DNA of 25,109 nucleotides from an uncultured Anaeroplasmataceae bacterium (GTDB taxonomy: Bacteria; Bacillota_I; Bacilli_A; Acholeplasmatales; Anaeroplasmataceae), in the NCBI GenBank assembly GCA_934229535.1, contig CAKQDS010000027.1, positions 1 through 25,109 on the forward strand, in the 5' to 3' direction. A program made the position numbers and the translations under genes. The notes under the pieces were generated by a model. The model was given only the letters and a program-made list of their open reading frames with translations. It had not been told where the DNA came from and searched no databases. Below, piece by piece: positions 7,664 to 14,479 of this stretch. The number at the start of each line of letters is the position of its first letter. Position 1 is the stretch's first letter.

Positions 7664-8530
7664 ATGAATGTAAACGTAATCAAGCCCCAAGGCTTTTGTC
7701 TTGGTGTTAGTAGAGCCCTAAGAATTTTAGATGAGGCCTTAAATGATTCTAAATATCAAAAGCCCATCTATCTACTTGGTAGAATAATTCATAATGATAT
7801 AGTTGTTGAAGGTCTTAAAAATAAGGGTGTAATTGTTTTAGATGATAAAAATAAAACTAAGCTTATGGAGCTTAAAGAAATAAAATCCGGAAGTGTTGTT
7901 TTTTCAGCACATGGTGTTCCACCTATTTTTTATGAAATTGCCCGCAAAAAAAATCTTGATATTATTGATACTACCTGTAAAAATGTTTTAAAGGTTCAAG
8001 AAGAAATAAAAAAGCATTTAGAGTATGGCTATGAAATAATCTACATTGGTACCAAGGGTCACCCAGAAGCTGAAGGAATATTAGGAATATCCTCTAATAT
8101 TCATTTAATAAGTTCTTTAAAAGACCTAGAATCATTAAATATCAAGGATGATAAAATTTATGCAACAAATCAAACCACTCTATCCATTTATGATATTTTA
8201 GATATTAAAAATGCTTTAGAAAGCAAATATAAAAATTTAATTTATGATGATAAAATTTGTGGTGCCACTACAATTCGTCAGCATGCAATGGCAAACCAAC
8301 CAAAGGCTGATTTATGTATAGTTGTTGGTGATAAGCATAGCTCAAATACTAATAAGCTAGTTAAGGTTAGTGAAGAAATATCCCATATAAAAACGATTCT
8401 AATATCTTCAGTTAAAGAATTAAATCCTAAAATGCTTGAAGGTATAAGAACCGTTAATGTTTCTTCTGGTGCTTCTACTCCTAAAGAGGTAACAGATGAG
8501 GTTATTTCTTATCTACGCCTTTTTGAATAA
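7664..8530 (+). CDS. ispH: 4-hydroxy-3-methylbut-2-enyl diphosphate reductase
   Basis: 288 residues, full length. IspH makes IPP and DMAPP in the last step of the MEP isoprenoid pathway, using a 4Fe-4S cluster. The three cluster cysteines are C12 (PQGFCLGV), C105 (DTTC) and C199 (KICGATT). Substrate residues appear as H43 (IIHND), H83 (SAHGVP) and H133/E135 (GHPEAEG), plus the SSNT and SSGASTP motifs. GGTGAT precedes the ATG. dxs, the first enzyme of the same pathway, lies at 14463-16313. The last 29 bases overlap the 3' end of the polymerase gene on the other strand, and no terminator is visible behind it. Confidence 0.96.
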   Translation: MNVNVIKPQGFCLGVSRALRILDEALNDSKYQKPIYLLGRIIHNDIVVEGLKNKGVIVLDDKNKTKLMELKEIKSGSVVFSAHGVPPIFYEIARKKNLDIIDTTCKNVLKVQEEIKKHLEYGYEIIYIGTKGHPEAEGILGISSNIHLISSLKDLESLNIKDDKIYATNQTTLSIYDILDIKNALESKYKNLIYDDKICGATTIRQHAMANQPKADLCIVVGDKHSSNTNKLVKVSEEISHIKTILISSVKELNPKMLEGIRTVNVSSGASTPKEVTDEVISYLRLFE

Positions 8531-9671
8531 AATTATCACCATATTTTTCTTTAAATTCATTTATTAGGGTTTTAAGGTTATTTTCCTTTTCTGTTATACT
8601 TTGATAAGTAAATAAATTATATTCAAGAGGTATATTTTTTTCAAGTCCTGATAATTCTACGCCTACCAATCTTAAAGGCTCATTATGATAATTATCAGCA
8701 ATAATTTCACTTACCACATCAAAAATTTCATAAAAATCATTAGTATAATCAACACTTTTACCCTTTGAATAGGTCTTAAAGTCGGTATTTCTAAATGTTA
8801 CGCGGATAGTTTTAGTATAATAATTATCCGCATTTAATTTTCTTACAAGCCTTTTAGTCATACCTCTTAATTCAAATAAAATATCATCCTCAGTTTGTAA
8901 AGGAAAATCATAGGTTTGCGAGGTGGAAATGCTTTGGGAATCAGAATATCTATTACCATCAACAACATTAGAGGTATTACCATAAACTGCATTATAAACA
9001 TAATTATAAGCATTCTCACCTATAAGACTAATAGACTTATCACGCTGATTAATTAATTCGCCAATTGTATTAATATTATTTTCAATAAGCTTAGGATAGG
9101 TTTTCTTGCCAATACCAAAAATATCCTTAACAGATAAGGGAAATAAAATCTTTTCTACCTCTCTTTTACGAATAATTGTAAGACCCATTGGCTTTTTCAT
9201 GTCCGAACCCATTTTAGCTAAAAAAAGTGTAGGAGCAATACCAATAGATGAGGAAAGACCATATTGCCTATATAATCTTTGCTGAATCTCCTTAGCTACA
9301 TCAACAGGATGTCTTTTCTTAGCTATTTCACTCATATCTAAGTATGCCTCATCAATTGAAGCAACCTCAATTAAATTAGTATATTCCTTAAGTAAGGAAA
9401 TAAATTTATTATGATATTCAATAAAATGATTATAATCAACCGAAACAACAATTAAATCATGCTTCTTACGATAGGCCTCAACAAGTGACATACCTGAATG
9501 AATTCCATAAGCTCTTGCCTCATAAGACGCCGTAGAAATTACACCCTTGTAGGTGTTTTCCCTACCAACAGCAAAGACTTTACCCTTTAAGGAAGGATTT
9601 AAAATAGCCGCAACAGTGCAAAAAAACATATTTAAATCAATATGAAATATTATTTTTGCATTATTTTTCAT
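8502..9671 (-). CDS. dinB: DNA polymerase IV (Y-family, translesion)
   Basis: About 389 residues. Metal-binding residues are Asp12 in HIDLNMFF and Asp108-Glu109 in SIDEAYLD; the YEAR motif lies at 50-53, and the fingers, thumb (helix-hairpin-helix GIGKKTYPKL) and little-finger regions follow in order. It copies damaged templates with low fidelity. The frame is open to 9740, but the added residues are hydrophobic and unlike the family; ATG 9671 begins just before the catalytic domain and has AAGGA upstream, so it is preferred. No SOS (LexA) box of the CGAAC-N4-GTTCG type was seen. A LYE/YNLF-like segment near the C-terminus may be the sliding-clamp contact. Its 3' end overlaps ispH. Confidence 0.93.
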   Translation of the reverse strand: MKNNAKIIFHIDLNMFFCTVAAILNPSLKGKVFAVGRENTYKGVISTASYEARAYGIHSGMSLVEAYRKKHDLIVVSVDYNHFIEYHNKFISLLKEYTNLIEVASIDEAYLDMSEIAKKRHPVDVAKEIQQRLYRQYGLSSSIGIAPTLFLAKMGSDMKKPMGLTIIRKREVEKILFPLSVKDIFGIGKKTYPKLIENNINTIGELINQRDKSISLIGENAYNYVYNAVYGNTSNVVDGNRYSDSQSISTSQTYDFPLQTEDDILFELRGMTKRLVRKLNADNYYTKTIRVTFRNTDFKTYSKGKSVDYTNDFYEIFDVVSEIIADNYHNEPLRLVGVELSGLEKNIPLEYNLFTYQSITEKENNLKTLINEFKEKYGDNFIQKGVDKK

Positions 9672-9771
9672 CAAATCATCTTCCTTTTTCAAAAAAATTA
9701 TAGTATAATAAATTGGTATATCTATATTATATAATATCATAAAATAATTTTGAAGATTTTTAGGTGATAAA

Positions 9772-9978
9772 ATGGAAGAAAATAAAAAAGCAGTTGTTAA
9801 AAATACAAAGAAACCTGTAAAAAAAGCAAAAAAGAAAGATAAGGCTAAAAAGCCATACGTTAATCCTTATAAAACAACCTGGGGACAAATATTAATTTGG
9901 ATTTTATGTATAGCAATGGTTGCTGGATCAATTGGTACATTGATTTATTTAATGATTCAAAATGGAAACCGTCCATAA
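9772..9978 (+). CDS. Small lysine-rich single-pass membrane protein
   Basis: 68 residues. Fourteen of the first 34 residues are lysine, in patches such as KKAKKKDKAKK, followed by KTTWGQ and one hydrophobic segment (about 38-61, ILIWILCIAMVAGSIGTLIYL), ending in a short polar tail. This predicts a basic cytoplasmic tail attached to one membrane helix. The layout resembles short Bacillota membrane proteins of the DUF4044 kind, but that match is a guess from composition. GGTGAT lies five bases before the ATG and a strong terminator follows the stop, which supports it as a real gene transcribed alone. The function is not known; binding to nucleic acid or anionic lipid is possible. Confidence 0.75.
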   Translation: MEENKKAVVKNTKKPVKKAKKKDKAKKPYVNPYKTTWGQILIWILCIAMVAGSIGTLIYLMIQNGNRP

Positions 9979-10010
9979 AAAAGCTCGACCTATTTGGTCG
10001 AACTTTTTTT
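9977..10010. terminator. Bidirectional terminator
   Basis: AAAAAAG-x-TCGACC (9978-9990), loop TATTT, GGTCGA-x-CTTTTTTT (9996-10010); ten pairs with one mismatch. It ends the small membrane-protein gene and, on the other strand, the SpoIVB-type gene, whose stop is at 10009. Confidence 0.9.
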
Positions 10011-11001
10011 ATTCACTAATATTAATATCTAAATCATCATACATAAATTCTAGATATATACCATAGCCCTCTAAAGGATTGCTTAAAATCACATGTGTTA
10101 AAGCTCCTACAAGCTTATTATCTTGAATAATTGGACTTCCACTCATTCCTTGAATGATTCCGCCTGTTTTACTTATTAATCTTTCATCAGTAACCTCAAT
10201 TTTCATACCCTTAATATCCTTTTGCTTTTGATTATAGCATTTAGTTATTCTAATACTAAATTCTTCTACCTTATTTCCTTCAATACAGGTACGAATATAA
10301 GCATCACCAGTATGAACCTCTTCTCTTTTCTTATATTGCATTAATACCATTTGTTTAGTGTCGAGGCTTGCCCTACCATGAACACCACTTATAGTATTTT
10401 TAAGAATATCACCAATTGCTTCACCATTAATACTTGCTCTTTTTTCACCAGCACTATTACGCTTTGATTTAATAATAGAATTTATTGTTGCATTATAAAT
10501 ATTACCACCATAAATTTCATTATTTGTAAGCTTATGTCCTAAGGATCCAAACAAATTATATTTAGGCAAATAATAGGTTAATGTACCTACTCCTAAAATA
10601 TTATCCTTTATATATAAGCCAAGCGATATTATATTATTTTTTAATACCGGCTTAATCTTAGTATCAATTATGTAATTATTTCTTTTAATTGTTATATCAT
10701 TTTCTTTAGAGCCATTTACCTTTACAGCATCCTCTAAGCTTTTAGCATCAGTTATCTTAGAGTTAGCATATTTAATGATATAATCTCCATCTTTAATTTT
10801 CGCATCCTGCCATGGCTTATAAATTTTACCATCCAGCTCAATACCATATGTACCTACAACGCAAACATTAGTTTTAACATCAAGACCAATACTTTGGCCA
10901 CCTACATATATATAATCATCCTTATTTATGCTATAAGCAAAAATATTTATATTAATAAATGAAACAATTACAAATAAACAAAAAAGTACAATTTTTTTCA
11001 T
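10009..11001 (-). CDS. spoIVB: SpoIVB-type serine protease (peptidase family S55, with PDZ domain)
   Basis: About 330 residues. An N-terminal signal or anchor segment (residues 2-22) is followed by the GGQSIGL motif that opens SpoIVB proteins, a PDZ-like domain (about 35-115) and the S55 domain. The likely triad is His156 (SLGHKL), Asp272 (VTDERL) and the Ser of GMSGSP (about 287); the C-terminal ALTHV and GYGIYLEFM segments match the family closely. In Bacillus SpoIVB is made in the forespore and cleaves SpoIVFA to switch on sigma-K. It lies beyond recN as in Bacillus, though a phosphatase gene is inserted and spo0A is not here. ATG 11001 is chosen over GTG 11010 because GAGG sits eight bases before it. 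It is shorter than the about 425-residue Bacillus protein, mainly N-terminally. All catalytic residues are kept, so it should be active. Confidence 0.92.
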   Translation of the reverse strand: MKKIVLFCLFVIVSFININIFAYSINKDDYIYVGGQSIGLDVKTNVCVVGTYGIELDGKIYKPWQDAKIKDGDYIIKYANSKITDAKSLEDAVKVNGSKENDITIKRNNYIIDTKIKPVLKNNIISLGLYIKDNILGVGTLTYYLPKYNLFGSLGHKLTNNEIYGGNIYNATINSIIKSKRNSAGEKRASINGEAIGDILKNTISGVHGRASLDTKQMVLMQYKKREEVHTGDAYIRTCIEGNKVEEFSIRITKCYNQKQKDIKGMKIEVTDERLISKTGGIIQGMSGSPIIQDNKLVGALTHVILSNPLEGYGIYLEFMYDDLDINISE

Positions 11002-11077
11002 ATATTTCACCTCAATATTATTTTTCTTGCTAATGACATTTTTAAACTGGGAAATTTTTCTTTTAATTTTTCTTAAA

Positions 11078-11088
11078 TATGCTATAAT
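11078..11088 (+). promoter_or_regulatory. Extended -10 promoter of the HAD phosphatase gene
   Basis: TATGCTATAAT, identical to the element before the CPBP gene. No good -35 is seen at the right distance. Predicted start is near 11095. Confidence 0.65.
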
Positions 11089-11121
11089 TAACTAGTAAAT
11101 GTTAAAAATGATGGTGAAAAA

Positions 11122-11940
11122 ATGATAAAATTATGTACAATAGACCTAGATGGAACATTATTTGACAATCAAAAAAATATATCTAAGGCTAATATTGAAG
11201 CTATAAAGCAAGCCAAAATTAATGGAGCAAAAATTGTTATTGCAACAGGTAGACCAATTGATGGTGTTTATGATGTATTAGATACCTTAGGTCTTACAAC
11301 AAACGAGGATTATGTAATTTGCTATAATGGAGCAAAGATTTTAAATGTTGGAAAAAAAGAAACCATTTATGAAGAAGTAATTTATGGTAGTGACGTAAAA
11401 AAATTATATGATTTTGCTAAAAAAAAGCAATACTTCTTTCATGCCTTTACCTCAAGTGGTAAGCTTTTAGCTTCAGAACCAAATATGTATACTGATGTTG
11501 AATGCCGCATTAACCATTTAAATGCCGAATATATTGATTTTTCCAAAATAAATGATGATGATATATTTACAAAAATGATGGTTGTTGATGATCCAGAGCG
11601 TCTTAATATCTTTGAAAAAGAAATTGATTCTTATTTTTACACAAAATATACGATGGTAAGAAGCTCTAAAATATTTTTGGAATTTTTAAATAAAAATTCT
11701 GATAAGGGTAAGGCACTTCTTATGCTTGCTAAATATCTTAATATTAAAGATGATGAAACAATGGCTATTGGTGATGCTGGAAACGACCTTTCAATGATTT
11801 TAAAGGCTCATGTTGGTGTTGCAATGGCTAATGCCTTTAAAGAGGTTTTAGATAATGCTAATTATATTACCACATCTAATGAAGATGATGGAGTGGCAAA
11901 AGCTATAAATAAATTTATAAACAATAAAAACAAGGACTAA
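11122..11940 (+). CDS. HAD-superfamily phosphatase, Cof-type (IIB subfamily)
   Basis: 272 residues, the usual Cof size. Motif I is DLDGTLFD (nucleophile Asp8), motif II is IATGRP, and motif IV is GDAGNDLSM followed by GVAMANA; the C2-type cap lies between about residues 85 and 190. Such enzymes remove phosphate from sugar phosphates, FMN, pyridoxal phosphate and other small metabolites; the substrate cannot be read from sequence. GGTGA lies four bases before the ATG. It faces recN and sits between recN and the SpoIVB gene, which are neighbours in Bacillus, so it looks inserted into an old cluster. Its stop codon overlaps the recN stop codon on the other strand inside a terminator loop. Confidence 0.93.
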   Translation: MIKLCTIDLDGTLFDNQKNISKANIEAIKQAKINGAKIVIATGRPIDGVYDVLDTLGLTTNEDYVICYNGAKILNVGKKETIYEEVIYGSDVKKLYDFAKKKQYFFHAFTSSGKLLASEPNMYTDVECRINHLNAEYIDFSKINDDDIFTKMMVVDDPERLNIFEKEIDSYFYTKYTMVRSSKIFLEFLNKNSDKGKALLMLAKYLNIKDDETMAIGDAGNDLSMILKAHVGVAMANAFKEVLDNANYITTSNEDDGVAKAINKFINNKNKD

Positions 11941-11954
11941 GCCTTGTTTTTATT
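11923..11954. terminator. Bidirectional terminator containing both convergent stop codons
   Basis: A perfect 13-bp stem, AATAAAAACAAGG (11923-11935) with CCTTGTTTTTATT (11942-11954), around the 6-base loop ACTAAG. The loop carries TAA for the phosphatase gene (11938-11940) and TAG for recN on the minus strand (11937-11939). Confidence 0.9.
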
Positions 11955-13628
11955 TTCTAATAATTCTTTAGCATGCTCTAAAGCAAATTTAGATATTTTA
12001 CTACCACTAAGCATCATTGCAATTTGCTTAATTCTTCCCTCTTGATCTAATAACTCAATTTGAGTTTTAGTTCGATTGTCCTCATAAATTTTATAAATAT
12101 GATAATGATAATCACCAATTGCCGCAACCTGAGGTAAATGAGTTATACAAAGTACCTGGGTGTGCTTACTTATTTGCTTCATTTTTAAAGCAATTTGCAT
12201 TGCCGCACTACCACTAATTCCCGTATCTATTTCATCAAATACCATTAGTTCTAAATTACTTTTACTTGCAAAATAAGCTTTAAAGGCTAGCATAATTCTA
12301 CTCATCTCACCGCCTGAAGCTACCTTAGCAATACTTTTTTTAGGTTCACCCTTATTTAGAGAAATCAAAAAATCAATTACATCATAGCCGTTATCTAAAA
12401 AAGCACTATTATCAAGAGGATCACTTAAATCTATTTCGTTAAATTTGATTGCAAAATCAACATTATATAATTCTAAATCCTGACATTCCTTAATTATTCC
12501 CTTTTCAATATCTAGTGCTAGCTTCTTACGATAATCACTTAAGGCCTTAGCTTTATTCTTTAAAATTTTAAATTCTTCCTCTAATGAATTATAAGCCTCT
12601 TTAAGAGCATTATCATAGTCATCAACCATCGCAATTTCAAGCTTGATTTTATCTAAATAGCTAATTAGCTCATTAACATCCTTCTTATATTTTTCTTTTG
12701 CCTTTACTATTTCTTGATATGATTGCTCTAATTCATTTAATTCATCAGCATTAAAATCAAGATTTTCTAATTCATCATATAAAGAATTTTTTACATCATC
12801 TAAAATATAATAGGCGTCCTTAACCTTTTTGGCATATTCTAAATAATTAGGTGAAAACTTATCAATCTTTTCTAGACTAATAGCTGCATCATAAATTGAA
12901 TCAAGATTAAAATATTCATTTTCAAGGTCTTCATATGAGCTTTTCAATCCCTGATAAATTTTATCAAAATTTTTAAGCTTATTTATCTTTTCCTCAAGCT
13001 CAAGATCGATATCCTTAGTTAAATTCAATGCCGAAAGCTCATTTGCTTCATATTTTAAATATTCAAGCTTTTCCTTAGTTTGATTTTGATTTTTCAAAAT
13101 ATAATTGTATTTCTTTAATAATTCTAAATATTTAGTTAATTCAACTACATATTCATTCAATAAATTATTAAATTTATCGTCATCCTTAGGATCAATAAAA
13201 TCTAAATAATTTTCTTCACTAAAAAGTCTAAAGGTATCATTTTGAACATGAATATCGGCAAGTAGCGTAGCAATATTTTTTAAGGTTTGTAGGGTCGCAG
13301 GCTCCTTATTTATATAAATCATATTTTTGCCACTTTGCTTTAATTCTCTTTTTATAATCAAGGTATCGTCAATTTTATATCCCAAATTAATTATACATTC
13401 CTTTAATTTAAGATTATTTACTATAAACTCACCTTCAATTTGGGCCATAGGCTCACCAAAACGAATCATATCCGTATCAGCTCGTCCGCCAAGCAATAAT
13501 AAAATAGTATCAATGATTAAAGATTTTCCAGCACCAGTTTCACCTGTTAAAACACTCATTTTATCATTGAAATTTATTGTTAAATCTTCTATAATTGCAA
13601 AATTTGCAACAGATAATCTTTTTAACAT
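11937..13628 (-). CDS. recN: DNA repair protein RecN (SMC-like ATPase)
   Basis: 563 residues, full length. Walker A GETGAGKS is at 29-36, a long coiled-coil region runs from about 155 to 380, the ABC signature VASGGEMSR is at 436-444, and Walker B LMVFDEIDTGISG is at 461-473. RecN tethers DNA ends early in double-strand break repair. The usual HGQHEHQ segment is altered to HVQNDTF (127-133). GGAGG sits a few bases before ATG 13628. It has its own promoter, separate from the operon above it, and shares a terminator with the converging phosphatase gene. In Bacillus an ahrC/argR gene stands between tlyA and recN; it is absent here. Confidence 0.96.
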   Translation of the reverse strand: MLKRLSVANFAIIEDLTINFNDKMSVLTGETGAGKSLIIDTILLLLGGRADTDMIRFGEPMAQIEGEFIVNNLKLKECIINLGYKIDDTLIIKRELKQSGKNMIYINKEPATLQTLKNIATLLADIHVQNDTFRLFSEENYLDFIDPKDDDKFNNLLNEYVVELTKYLELLKKYNYILKNQNQTKEKLEYLKYEANELSALNLTKDIDLELEEKINKLKNFDKIYQGLKSSYEDLENEYFNLDSIYDAAISLEKIDKFSPNYLEYAKKVKDAYYILDDVKNSLYDELENLDFNADELNELEQSYQEIVKAKEKYKKDVNELISYLDKIKLEIAMVDDYDNALKEAYNSLEEEFKILKNKAKALSDYRKKLALDIEKGIIKECQDLELYNVDFAIKFNEIDLSDPLDNSAFLDNGYDVIDFLISLNKGEPKKSIAKVASGGEMSRIMLAFKAYFASKSNLELMVFDEIDTGISGSAAMQIALKMKQISKHTQVLCITHLPQVAAIGDYHYHIYKIYEDNRTKTQIELLDQEGRIKQIAMMLSGSKISKFALEHAKELLENKNKA

Positions 13629-13654
13629 TTTATCCCTCCAAAGTAGCTATTAAA

Positions 13655-13683
13655 ATCATATCACATATTTTTAATCTTAACAA
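13655..13683 (-). promoter_or_regulatory. Promoter of recN
   Basis: On the minus strand TTGTTA (13678-13683), 17-base spacer, TATGAT (13655-13660) with a TG-n extension. The -35 begins one base after the T-run of the preceding terminator. No LexA-type palindrome was seen. Confidence 0.65.
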
Positions 13684-13684
13684 G

Positions 13685-13713
13685 AAAAAAAGGACAATCA
13701 TCTAAAATTGTCC
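13685..13713 (-). terminator. Terminator of the nusB-xseAB-dxs-tlyA operon
   Basis: On the minus strand GGACAAT (13707-13713), loop TTTAGATG, ATTGTCC (13692-13698), then seven T (13685-13691). It lies 13 bases after the tlyA-type stop. Confidence 0.9.
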
Positions 13714-13726
13714 CATTTTTCGAAAA

Positions 13727-14479
13727 TTATATTAATTCCTTAAAGCTTAGGCTTGGTGAGGTATTTAAGCTACAATAAGCTAAAAATTCCTTATTACCAC
13801 TTCCACCAAGAATTGGTGAGGAGATACATTTATGAATATAAATCCCATTTTCTCTAAGAATTTCATCAACATTTTCTAAAACTCTTAAATGCATTTTAGA
13901 ATCCTTAACAATTCCATTTTTTAAAAATATTTTTCCAACCTCAAATTGAGGCTTGATTAATATAATCATTTGGTTAGCAGCTGTCGCATATTTTAACAAA
14001 GCAGGAATCATATTTTTAATTTGAACAAAGGAAACATCCATAACAATAAAATCAATTCTATCTGTAATATTTGTATCTAAAATATTAGTTTTTTCCATAT
14101 TTTTAACCTTAGGATTACATCTAAGAGCTTCATCAAGCTGATTGCTTCCTACATCAACACTATAAACAAAGGCGGCACCATGCTTTAAAGCACAATCTGT
14201 AAAGCCACCAGTTGAAGCGCCTATATCTAAAACATTTTTATTACTAAAATCTAAATTAAAGGCTTTTATTGCTGCCTCTAGCTTATAACCGCCTCGTGAA
14301 ACATAACGATCTGTTTCTTTAGAAATCGTTATTTTATCACCATCATTAACTAAAAAACCTGCCTTAGTTATTAATTTATCATTAACATAAACTGCCTTTG
14401 CCTTAATTGCTAGATTTGCCTTACTTCTTGTTTTAAAATAGCCATGCTCACATAAATAAACATCAATTCTCATATACAT
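13727..14479 (-). CDS. tlyA: TlyA-family rRNA (cytidine-2'-O)-methyltransferase
   Basis: About 250 residues. An N-terminal S4 RNA-binding domain (RIDVYLCEHGYFKTRSKANLA onward, key R-x-D-x-x-L and R-S-K-A) is joined to an FtsJ-like methyltransferase domain with the SAM motif VLDIGASTGGFTDCAL, the VMDVSF segment and LIKPQFE. Members methylate 16S and 23S rRNA; related proteins are often labelled hemolysins. Three starts are in frame: TTG 14482, ATG 14479 and ATG 14473. AAAGGA stands eight bases before 14479, so that one is taken. The gene overlaps the end of dxs and ends the operon. In Bacillus this is yqxC, also directly after dxs. Confidence 0.92.
   Translation of the reverse strand: MYMRIDVYLCEHGYFKTRSKANLAIKAKAVYVNDKLITKAGFLVNDGDKITISKETDRYVSRGGYKLEAAIKAFNLDFSNKNVLDIGASTGGFTDCALKHGAAFVYSVDVGSNQLDEALRCNPKVKNMEKTNILDTNITDRIDFIVMDVSFVQIKNMIPALLKYATAANQMIILIKPQFEVGKIFLKNGIVKDSKMHLRVLENVDEILRENGIYIHKCISSPILGGSGNKEFLAYCSLNTSPSLSFKELI

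Noticed and set aside
9724..9737. Perfect 14-base palindrome ATATTATATAATAT between dinB and the small membrane-protein gene
   Set aside because: It consists only of A and T and contains -10-like sequence on both strands; in DNA this rich in A/T it may arise by chance or by promoter needs. No operator claim is justified.
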